Below are positions 44,458-51,997 of a stretch of 54,933 nt of DNA, in pieces (position 1 is the stretch's first letter; each line of letters begins with the position of its first letter). The notes below the pieces were generated by a model that was not told the origin of the DNA, searched no databases, and worked only from the letters and a program-made list of their open reading frames with translations. The DNA lies in NCBI GenBank assembly GCA_000433755.1, contig FR891267.1, forward strand, positions 1 through 54,933, read 5' to 3'. The stretch is from Clostridium sp. CAG:465 (GTDB taxonomy: Bacteria > Bacillota > Clostridia > TANB77 > CAG-465). The position numbers and the translations under genes are program-made.

Positions 44458-45089
44458 ATGAAAAATTATAAATTAAGAAAAGGAATTTCTTTGATAGTGC
44501 TTATTATTACTATAATAGTAGTTATTATTTTAGCTGCAACTGTAATATATATGCTTTTAGAATGTGCTTAAATTTAGAAAAAGTTGAAATAAAAAGTAAT
44601 ATAACATCGTTACCGAGTCTTTGTTTTAGATCCTGTAGTTCTCCTAAAGAGGTAAAATTACCAGATTCTTTAAAGAGTATTTCAGATGAAGCTTTTTTGG
44701 AATGTTCTAGTTTAAAAACTATTGATATACCAGATGGAGTTACAAGCATTGGAACTAATTGCTTTAATGGTTGTAAGTCTTTAGAGAGTGTAAAATTACC
44801 AAGTGGCTTAACAAAAATACAAGGTTCTACATTTAGTAGTTGTGAAAAATTAAGTCAGATAAATATACCTGATAATGTTACAAGTATTGGTGCAAGTGCA
44901 TTTTCAGGTTGTAAATCTTTAAGTGAAATTACTATTAAAAATAATGTTCAAACGATGGGTAGAGGAGTTTTTGCCAATGATAAGAATTTAGTAATAAATT
45001 GTGAGGCAAGTAAAAAGCCAGGTGGTTGGGATGAAAATTGGAATCAAGATGGACCAACTACTGTAAATTGGCGATATACAAAGAATTAA
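44458..45089 (+). pseudogene. Prepilin-anchored BspA-type LRR protein, frameshifted
   Basis: ATG 44458 starts a typical Clostridia prepilin-like segment (RKGISLIVLIITIIVVIILA) that ends at TAA 44569 after 37 residues. In another frame, overlapping from 44562, 175 residues of LRR_5 repeats follow (VKLPDSLKSISDEAFLECSS, INIPDNVTSIGASAFSGCKS), with the common BspA ending GGWDENWNQDGPTTVNW. The two parts surely belonged to one surface protein; a deletion between anchor and repeats put them out of frame. The LRR part alone has no export signal. Confidence 0.78.
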
Positions 45090-45127
45090 TTGTAATAATA
45101 AAAATAGAATAATTATATAATATAAAT

Positions 45128-45190
45128 AAAGCCACGTGTTTGTTAAAGTAAGCCTTTTTTCTTTTACTTTGTATTATAACACGTGGCTTT
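45128..45190. terminator. Two-tier terminator hairpin
   Basis: AAAGCCACGTGTT (45128-45140) and AACACGTGGCTTT (45178-45190) pair perfectly. The long loop contains a second stem (AAAGTAA with TTACTTT) and T-rich sequence. TTTTT follows the right arm. Confidence 0.75.
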
Positions 45191-45275
45191 TTAATTGTCT
45201 AAATCCTCAAACAATATATCATAAAAAAATCATATATTTTAATATTTATCTTTCACATTTTAAGAAATGATTTTT
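45191..45275 (-). pseudogene. Relic of an XRE regulator C-terminus
   Basis: Read on the minus strand it gives NIKIYDFF and, one frame over, YDILFEDLDN and a stop, matching the end of the intact regulator at 34003 (NIKVYDFFNDTLFDELDE). The helix-turn-helix part is gone. Confidence 0.75.
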
Positions 45276-45351
45276 TAAGTTTCTACTATCTTGATTATAT
45301 TTTAATTTATTATTTATATGTATCAAAAACGTGAAACTTTATTTTTTAGTA

Positions 45352-45380
45352 TTGACATATATATTAAAAATATATAAAAT
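45352..45380 (+). promoter_or_regulatory. Promoter of the phosphatase-vbhA-fic operon
   Basis: TTGACA (45352-45357), exactly 17 bases, and TAAAAT (45375-45380), 58 bases before ATG 45438. The stretch 45276-45437 (part of a 348-base gap after 45089) holds nothing else recognised. Confidence 0.7.
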
Positions 45381-45437
45381 ATTTGTGTTAGTAGTTAACA
45401 ATAATAAACATTTTGTATTAAGTAAAAAGGAGCAATT

Positions 45438-46625
45438 ATGCAAAATTTAAAAGAAAATATAGAAAAATTAAATAATTACCTTTCAGATACTAGTTATAAT
45501 GATATAGATATAGTAGATTTAATAAAATATTTATCAAGCAAGTTTGGTGTAAAACAAGAAATTCAAAAAGAAAAGTATCAAAGGTTAGAAGAATATATAG
45601 GAGATAGCAAAAAAGTATTACTCGTTCTTGTAGATGGTCTTGGGTATTATAGGGTAAATGAATTAAGTGATAATTCAATATTAAAGAAAAATTTAAGGAC
45701 AGGTATAAGAACAGTAAATCCAACTTCAACAGCATGTGTACTTACAAGTGTATGTAGTGCAAAGTATCCATCAGAACACGGAATTTTTGGATGGTGGCAG
45801 TATTTAAGAAGCCAAAAATTAAATTATTGCCCACTTCCTATGGTTGAAAGAAAAACAGGGAAGAAAGTTGAAGATAAAGGAATTAATATAAAAGAAGTAT
45901 TTGAATTTGAAAGTATATTTGAAAAATTAAATACTACTGTTAATATTTCAATGCCTAGGGAATTAATATCATCTAGTTATTCTAGAATGTTCTCAGGCAG
46001 TAAAGCAAATACTCATGGCTTTTATTCTATTAGAGAAGGTTTTATGAACATGTCTAAAAAACTAAAAAATTCAGATACGTCTTTTAGCTATTTATATACT
46101 GATGGACTTGACGCTGCCTCTCATATGTATGGAGTAAATAGTCAAGAAGTTAAAAATATTATATCTGAAGTTGAAGAGGGTATAAAATTTATAAAGAACG
46201 ATAATGATGATGTAAAAGTAATTGTGATAGCTGATCATGGACAAGTTGATATGGTAAGTATGATGTACTTAAATCAAAATACAGATTACACTAAATATTT
46301 TTATGCACTTCCAAGTATAGATACAAGAATGATAAGCTTCTTTGTAAAGGATGAAGCAAAAGAAGAATTTGAAGAAAAATTTTTAAGTGAATTTAATAAA
46401 GATGTAATTTTATTAAAAAAATCAGAGATAGAAAAATATAAAATATTTGGAAATACTAAATTAAGTAAGAAGGCTAAAGAAAATTTAGGGGAATATATAG
46501 GAATAGTTGTAAATGATAAATTTATGGTATGCGATAAAATAAACATAGAAGATTGTTTAAATACAAAAGGGAATCACTCTGGACTTACTAAAAAAGAAAC
46601 AACTATACCACTTATTGTAATATAG
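45438..46625 (+). CDS. Alkaline-phosphatase-superfamily phosphodiesterase
   Basis: The 395-residue soluble protein has the metal and nucleophile motifs of type I phosphodiesterase / nucleotide pyrophosphatases: Asp66 in LVDGLG, the nucleophile region NPTSTACVLTS (Thr98), HGIFGWW, then DGLDAASH, VIADHGQVDM and the late NHSG histidine. Substrates of this superfamily range from nucleotides to phosphonates and lipids, so none can be named. AAGGAG precedes ATG 45438. A small antitoxin gene follows within 14 bases, so the toxin-antitoxin pair shares its promoter. Confidence 0.8.
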   Translation: MQNLKENIEKLNNYLSDTSYNDIDIVDLIKYLSSKFGVKQEIQKEKYQRLEEYIGDSKKVLLVLVDGLGYYRVNELSDNSILKKNLRTGIRTVNPTSTACVLTSVCSAKYPSEHGIFGWWQYLRSQKLNYCPLPMVERKTGKKVEDKGINIKEVFEFESIFEKLNTTVNISMPRELISSSYSRMFSGSKANTHGFYSIREGFMNMSKKLKNSDTSFSYLYTDGLDAASHMYGVNSQEVKNIISEVEEGIKFIKNDNDDVKVIVIADHGQVDMVSMMYLNQNTDYTKYFYALPSIDTRMISFFVKDEAKEEFEEKFLSEFNKDVILLKKSEIEKYKIFGNTKLSKKAKENLGEYIGIVVNDKFMVCDKINIEDCLNTKGNHSGLTKKETTIPLIVI

Positions 46626-46638
46626 TAAGGTGATAAAA

Positions 46639-46815
46639 TTGGATAATGTATTAAATGAAAATGAAAAAATAATTAATAATATAAAAGCAAGTATGAGTTT
46701 TGAAGGAATGAATTTAGATAAAAGTGATATAGATTTAATAAATAGTTTTTTAGACAATAAAATAACTGAACAAGAGGGAATAGAAATTATAAAAAATGAA
46801 TTTAAAAATATGTAA
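46639..46815 (+). CDS. VbhA-type antitoxin of a Fic toxin
   Basis: The start is taken as TTG 46639, six bases after AAGGTG; an in-frame GTG at 46630 overlaps that site. The 58-residue helical protein has the class I Fic inhibitory motif S-x-x-x-E-G in ASMSFEGMNL and the VbhA-like ending NKITEQEGIEIIKNEF. The glutamate of this motif enters the Fic active site and blocks ATP. It is 12 bases ahead of fic, as in vbhA-vbhT. Confidence 0.82.
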   Translation: MDNVLNENEKIINNIKASMSFEGMNLDKSDIDLINSFLDNKITEQEGIEIIKNEFKNM

Positions 46816-46827
46816 AGAGGGAAGTAT

Positions 46828-47418
46828 ATGTATGATGTTATAAATTCAAGGTATACATACAAAGGTACGGATGTACTTGTAAACAAACTAGATATTAAAG
46901 ATGAGAAGAAATTGGAAAAGTATGAACGAAAAATGGTTGCTTTTAAACTTGCAACTATTAATGAGGTGGAATTTCCTAAAGTATTTGATGAAAAAAGACT
47001 TAAATTCATTCATAGCTATCTTTTTTGTGATGTTTACGATTTTGCAGGTATGTATAGACTTGAAAATATTATTAAAGAAAACTTTGTTTTTTCACAGTAT
47101 GAATATATAGAAGAAAATCTAAAAAGTGTAATGAGTAAAATAAATTTAGAAGAGTTTAAAAAAATGAATTTTGATGAATTTATAAAAATGATTTCGTATC
47201 TTATGACAGAACTTAATGTAATACATCCTTTTAGAGAGGGAAATGGAAGAGCTATACGTGAATTTATTCGTGAACTTATGCTTGAGTGTGGTTATGAAAT
47301 TGACTTTTCAAAAATTGAGTATGATGAGGTTATAAAAGCAAGTAAAGAGGCTATTTTAGATGATACATATCAAATAGAACTTCTTAAAAAAAGTTGTAAA
47401 AAAATCAATATATTCTAA
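46828..47418 (+). CDS. fic: Fic-domain AMP-transferase toxin (VbhT Fic-like)
   Basis: The 196-residue soluble protein has the full Fic motif HPFREGNGRAIREF with catalytic His133, preceded by the flap-like IIKENFVFSQYEYIEENL and the typical HSYLFCDVYDFAGMYR. Fic enzymes transfer AMP from ATP to target proteins; VbhT and FicT relatives target DNA gyrase and topoisomerase IV. It is a stand-alone Fic domain without the BID secretion signal of VbhT, so it acts as a chromosomal toxin held by the antitoxin. AGAGGGAAG precedes ATG 46828. Confidence 0.93.
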   Translation: MYDVINSRYTYKGTDVLVNKLDIKDEKKLEKYERKMVAFKLATINEVEFPKVFDEKRLKFIHSYLFCDVYDFAGMYRLENIIKENFVFSQYEYIEENLKSVMSKINLEEFKKMNFDEFIKMISYLMTELNVIHPFREGNGRAIREFIRELMLECGYEIDFSKIEYDEVIKASKEAILDDTYQIELLKKSCKKINIF

Positions 47419-47443
47419 AAAATGTAAAAAAATACATTTATTG

Positions 47444-47479
47444 GTTCCAAAAAGTGTAAAAAAGTACATTTTTTGGAAC
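47444..47479 (+). terminator. Hairpin after fic
   Basis: GTTCCAAAAAGTGTA and TACATTTTTTGGAAC pair with one G-U pair around six A/G bases. A near-copy of the AATGTA/TACATT part stands just before it (47421-47438). No clean T-run follows. Confidence 0.6.
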
Positions 47480-47565
47480 GTATTAATTTTATGGGTTAGC
47501 TGTATTTAAATGTCAGTATGTACAATTTGTATTAGGAAATATCAGAGTAAATAGTTGCCTTATAT

Positions 47566-47993
47566 TTATTCTTTTATGTATTTTTTTACTAAATTATTTT
47601 CTTTTTCTAATTGTTTTAAACTTTTTTTGCAATTACATCTCTAATATTTTTTTCAATATTATAATGAGTCGTATTTGCCTCTTTTTCTGTAGAAATATTA
47701 TCTCTTTTTAACTTCGATTCAGTTTGCGTAATACGAAATAAATTAGCCGAAAGTTCTTCATTTTCCATATTGTCTAAAATATCTTCTCTATATCTTAAGC
47801 ACTTTCTTTTTGCAATATCATCAGCAGTTTCACCATTGTATAGTCCCTTATATCCAGAATTATGGAATTTATCAAAATTTTTTACTTCTGCTCTTTTTGC
47901 TGTTTGAACTACACCTTCAAATTTTCTCCATTCTTTATAATCTAAAACTATTTGTAGTTCTCTAGCACTCCAATATTCATTTCCATTTTTCAC
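47566..47993 (-). pseudogene. dinD pseudogene with internal deletion and frameshift
   Basis: The minus strand gives GTG 47993 and KNGNEYWSARELQIVLDYKE, then after about 10 residues NSGYKGLYNGETADDIAKRK, MENEELSANLFRITQTESKL and EANTTHYNIEKNIRDVIAKK. These are the start and end of DinD, a DNA-damage-inducible protein of about 275 residues; about 100 middle residues are missing. A one-base loss in a run of A ends the frame at 47616; the next frame carries on as SLKQLEKENN, the known C-terminal element. The frame is also open upstream of the GTG. Confidence 0.82.
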
Positions 47994-48205
47994 ATATATT
48001 TTTTCTTTGCCAATGGGGTACCTAGCTATAATTTTTGATAATACGCTAAGAAGTATATTTTCTAGTTAGAAATAAAATTGAAAGTAATAGAATGTTATTT
48101 ATTCTCATTTTGTGTAAATGTTTAAAAAAATGATTTTATCAGGTAATATATTAAAAATATATTTAAAGATTTTTTAGAAATATTTGTATAAAAATTTACT
48201 TTCTA

Positions 48206-48234
48206 TTGTTAAAATATAATCTTTGTGATATAAT
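48206..48234 (+). promoter_or_regulatory. Promoter of the ileS leader
   Basis: TTGTTA (48206-48211), exactly 17 bases, and TATAAT (48229-48234). Nothing is recognised between 47994 and this promoter apart from the upstream continuation of the dinD frame. Confidence 0.7.
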
Positions 48235-48264
48235 AGTGCTATGAAATAAAAAATATATAAAAAC

Positions 48265-48490
48265 TATGACGAGAACGAGTAATTATAAGCCAAATATAAA
48301 GCGAGCTAGGGACGGTGAAAGCCTAGTTAGATTAACTTATAGTGAAAATCATCTCCGAGTTGCTAGCTGAAATAATAGTAAGCGTCGCCGTATTCCTTAC
48401 GTAATAAAGGACACATATGTTGGTATGTTGTATATATAAGGTATAGATAGTTTCGCACGTAACCTTTGTATACAGGTATGTGCGTTTTTT
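48265..48490 (+). promoter_or_regulatory. T-box riboswitch leader of ileS
   Basis: The leader has the stem I pattern of T-boxes: GACGAGAACGAGTA (48269-48282), GCGAGC ... GGGACGGTGAAAGCC (48301-48323) and GTGAAAATCATCTCCGAG (48342-48359), where ATC is a fitting isoleucine specifier. AGTAAGCGTCGCCG-type stem III sequence follows. A terminator hairpin, CGCAC (48454-48458) with GTGCG (48480-48484), leads into TTTTTT. Uncharged tRNA-Ile should favour read-through. The usual AGGGTGGTACCGCG T-box is not present in standard form, so the antiterminator cannot be drawn with certainty. Confidence 0.8.
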
Positions 48491-48523
48491 ATATATTTTT
48501 TTAAATTTAAGGAGGATATAAAA

Positions 48524-51307
48524 ATGGAAGAAAAAAAGGACTATTCAAAAACTTTAAATTTGCCTAAAACTGAATTTGAAATGAGAGGAAATCTAACAAA
48601 GAAAGAACCAGCAATCCTTGATAACTTTATTAATAAAAAAATATATTATTTAGCACTAGAGAAAAATAAAAATACTGGTAAAAGATTTGTGTTACATGAT
48701 GGGCCTCCATATGCTAATGGGGATATCCATGCAGGTCATGCATTAGATAAAATTTTAAAGGATATAATAATTCGTTATAAAACAATGAATGGATATTATG
48801 CACCTTATGTACCAGGTTGGGATACACATGGTCTACCAATAGAAAAGAAAGTTCAACAAGATAAAAAAATAACTAAAGATGATGTTGGTATAACTAAATT
48901 TAGAGAAATTTGTAAGGAATATGCTCTAGATGCAGTTGAAAGAACAGCAAAACAATTTGAAAGATTAGGTGGACTTGGAGATTATAGGGATAAATCAAAA
49001 AGATATCTTACACTAAATAAAGACTTTGAAGCAAAACAAATAGGTGTATTTGGAGATATGTACAAAAAGGGATACATTTACAGAGATCTAAAGCCAGTAT
49101 ATTGGTGTAGTGATTGTGAAACAGCTCTTGCTGAAGCTGAAATTGAGTATAAAGATGATACTTCAACTTCAATATATGTAAAATTTAAGGTACAAGATGA
49201 TAAAGATTTATTTAAAAGCTATGTATCTTTAGACAATACATATGTAGTAATATGGACAACAACACCTTGGACTTTACCTGGAAACCAAGCTATAACTTTA
49301 AATCCAGAGTTTGAGTATGTTTTGGTAGAAGGAAAAAAAGAAGGAAGAACTGAGAACTATGTTTTAGCTAAAGAATTACTAGAGGAAGTAATGCAAATAG
49401 GAAACATAGAAGAATACAAAGTACTTGCTACATTTAAAGGAAAAGAACTTGAAAATATAATATGTATAAACCCAGTAATAGAAAATAAAACTTCAAGGGT
49501 AATACTAGGATCTGATAAAGACTTACTTGTAACTTTAGATGCTGGTACAGGTTGTGTACATACAGCACCAGGTCATGGTCATGAGGATTATTTATGTTGT
49601 AAAAGATACAAAGATATTGAAATAATTGTACCTGTTGATAAACATGGTCATATGACAAAAGAAGCAGGAAAATTTGAAGGTATGTTCTATGCTAAGGCAA
49701 ATAAAGAGATTATTAAATATCTAGAAGAAACTAATGATTTATTTGCAGCAAAAGAACTAACTCACCAATATCCACATTGTTGGAGATGTAAAAAGCCAGT
49801 TATATACAGAGCTACAACGCAATGGTTCGCATCAATTGATGGATTTAGACAAAAAGCATTAGATGAAATACACAATGTAAAATGGTATCCTGATTGGGGT
49901 GTTGAGAGAATGACTAATATGATTAAGGATAGAAGTGATTGGTGTATTTCAAGACAACGTACATGGGGTGTTCCAATTCCAATATTTTATTGTGAAAAGT
50001 GTGGTAAAGAGTACATTAATGATGAAACAATTTCTAAAGTAAAAGAAATGTTTGAAAAAGAAGGCTCAGGTTCATGGTTTGAAAAAACTCCTGAAGAAAT
50101 ATTAGGTAAAAAACATGTATGTGAATGTGGATGTGATACTTTAGTAAAAGAAAAAGATATTATGGATGTATGGTTTGACTCTGGTTCTTCACATGTAGGA
50201 GTATTAAATGAAAATTACGGACTTCCTGAAGGAAAAGCTGATATGTATTTAGAGGGAAATGATCAGTATAGAGGATGGTTTCAATCTTCATTATTAACAT
50301 CTGTTGCTACAAAGGGAGAGGCTCCATATAAAGAGGTAGTAACTCATGGTATGGTAGTAGATGGTGAAGGAAGAAAAATGTCAAAATCTTTAGGAAATGG
50401 AATTGCTCCACTTGATATAGTAAACGAATATGGTGCAGATATTTTAAGATTATGGGCAACATCTTCAGACTATCATAGTGAAATGCGTTTATCTAAAGAT
50501 ATTCTAAAACAAATATCTGAAGTATACAAAAAAATAAGAAATACCGTAAGATTTTTAATTGGTAATACTAATGATTTCGATCCAAAGACAGATTATGTTG
50601 AGTACAAAGATAGAGATGAACTAGATAGATATATTATGTACAAATTAAATAAACTAGTTGAGTACATAAATGAGGCATATAGTACATATGAGTATCACTT
50701 AGTATATAGTGAAATACATAGATTTTGTACAACAGAACTTTCAAGTAAATATTTGGATGTTATAAAAGATAGATTATATACATTTAGAATTGACCATGAA
50801 AAGAGAAGAAGTTCACAATCTTCAATGTATGATATCTTGTATACACTTACACGTTTGATTTCTCCAATACTTGTATTTACATCTGAAGAAATTTATAGCT
50901 TTATGAATACAAGAGATGAAAAGAAAGAAAGTATCTTACTTGAAGACTTCCCATCAGAAAGTGATATGTATATAGATGATGAGTTAATTGCAAAATGGAA
51001 TAGAATATTTGAAATAAAAGAAAGTTTTGCAAAGGATGTTGAGGCTGCACGTGCTGATAAAAAAATAGGTAGTGCACTTGATGCTAAAATCACTATTTAT
51101 ACAAATGGTGAAGAATATGATTTCGCAAAGAATAATCAAAAAGAAATTGCATTAGTTGCAATTGTATCTGAATTTGAAGTAGAAAAATCAGATGAAAAGA
51201 AAGTAGTTGTTGAAAAAGCAACTGGTGTAAAATGTCCTAGATGTTGGACATATGCAAATGAATTTTCTGATGAAGGAATTTGTATGAAGTGTTATAAAAA
51301 TATGTAA
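48524..51307 (+). CDS. ileS: Isoleucyl-tRNA synthetase
   Basis: It charges tRNA-Ile and edits mischarged valine. The 927-residue protein has GPPYANGDIHAGHALDK (HIGH-type, His69 and His72), the editing-domain TTTPWTLPGNQAI, VHTAPGHGHEDY, the QWFASIDGFR segment, DVWFDSGSSH, KMSKSLGNG at 618-626 and a C-terminal zinc site (CPRCWTYAN ... CMKCYKN). Length and domain order are those of the bacterial zinc-containing type. AAGGAGG precedes ATG 48524. The T-box leader controls it. Confidence 0.98.
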   Translation: MEEKKDYSKTLNLPKTEFEMRGNLTKKEPAILDNFINKKIYYLALEKNKNTGKRFVLHDGPPYANGDIHAGHALDKILKDIIIRYKTMNGYYAPYVPGWDTHGLPIEKKVQQDKKITKDDVGITKFREICKEYALDAVERTAKQFERLGGLGDYRDKSKRYLTLNKDFEAKQIGVFGDMYKKGYIYRDLKPVYWCSDCETALAEAEIEYKDDTSTSIYVKFKVQDDKDLFKSYVSLDNTYVVIWTTTPWTLPGNQAITLNPEFEYVLVEGKKEGRTENYVLAKELLEEVMQIGNIEEYKVLATFKGKELENIICINPVIENKTSRVILGSDKDLLVTLDAGTGCVHTAPGHGHEDYLCCKRYKDIEIIVPVDKHGHMTKEAGKFEGMFYAKANKEIIKYLEETNDLFAAKELTHQYPHCWRCKKPVIYRATTQWFASIDGFRQKALDEIHNVKWYPDWGVERMTNMIKDRSDWCISRQRTWGVPIPIFYCEKCGKEYINDETISKVKEMFEKEGSGSWFEKTPEEILGKKHVCECGCDTLVKEKDIMDVWFDSGSSHVGVLNENYGLPEGKADMYLEGNDQYRGWFQSSLLTSVATKGEAPYKEVVTHGMVVDGEGRKMSKSLGNGIAPLDIVNEYGADILRLWATSSDYHSEMRLSKDILKQISEVYKKIRNTVRFLIGNTNDFDPKTDYVEYKDRDELDRYIMYKLNKLVEYINEAYSTYEYHLVYSEIHRFCTTELSSKYLDVIKDRLYTFRIDHEKRRSSQSSMYDILYTLTRLISPILVFTSEEIYSFMNTRDEKKESILLEDFPSESDMYIDDELIAKWNRIFEIKESFAKDVEAARADKKIGSALDAKITIYTNGEEYDFAKNNQKEIALVAIVSEFEVEKSDEKKVVVEKATGVKCPRCWTYANEFSDEGICMKCYKNM

Positions 51308-51314
51308 AATACAA

Positions 51315-51345
51315 AAAGGATTTGGCATATCACGCCAAATCCTTT
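51315..51345. terminator. Bidirectional terminator between ileS and dut
   Basis: AAAGGATTTGGC (51315-51326) and GCCAAATCCTTT (51334-51345) pair perfectly. The minus strand continues into TTTTTGTATTTT, so it best serves dut. Confidence 0.8.
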
Positions 51346-51391
51346 GCCTTTAAAAAAATAAAAGAATAGTATAAATTACATTAATAATAAA

Positions 51392-51832
51392 TTATTTTCC
51401 TGTTGAACCAAAACCTTTGTTACTTCTTACAGTATCACTTAAATTATCTACTTCATTAAATGAAACTTCTAAATAAGGCATTATAACAAGCTGTGCAACT
51501 CTTTGATTATTTGATATTATTCTTTTTTCAGTAGAATCGTTAAAAATGGATACTAGTATTTCACCTCTATAGTCAGAATCAATTACACCAACACAGTTTG
51601 AGGGCCTTAAATTTTCTTTCGTAGCAAGACCACTTCTTGCAAATATTCCACCAAAATATCCATCTGGAATCTCTAGTGCCAAACCTGTATTTATCTTAAC
51701 AGATTGGTGAGGTTCTATTTCTATTTTTTCTTTATCAAGACATGCATAAAGATCATATCCTGCAGCTTGATTAGATGAACGTGTAGGTGTATTAGCTTTT
51801 TCGTTAATTTTTTTTAATTTTATATTAATCAT
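51392..51832 (-). CDS. dut: dUTP diphosphatase
   Basis: It hydrolyses dUTP to dUMP, keeping uracil out of DNA. The start is set at the ATG read from 51832, with GGAGGAA on the minus strand; the frame opens further upstream without a ribosome site. The 146-residue length is normal for the trimeric type. The five motifs are present: AAGYDLYA, the GLALEIP region, RSGLA, GVIDSDYRGEI and the C-terminal RSNKGFGSTG arm. It is the only clearly intact metabolic gene on the minus strand here and converges on ileS. Confidence 0.96.
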   Translation of the reverse strand: MINIKLKKINEKANTPTRSSNQAAGYDLYACLDKEKIEIEPHQSVKINTGLALEIPDGYFGGIFARSGLATKENLRPSNCVGVIDSDYRGEILVSIFNDSTEKRIISNNQRVAQLVIMPYLEVSFNEVDNLSDTVRSNKGFGSTGK

Positions 51833-51997
51833 ATTCTTTCCTCCAATTTTATACATTATATACAATATATTATTTAAAGTCAACCTAAGCTATAAATTAT
51901 GTATCCTATAAGGTTTACAATCGCCTTAAAATATGATATAATTAAAAGTGATAAGGTGCTATATTTTAAAAAAATATTTTAAAAGGGGGAATTTTTT

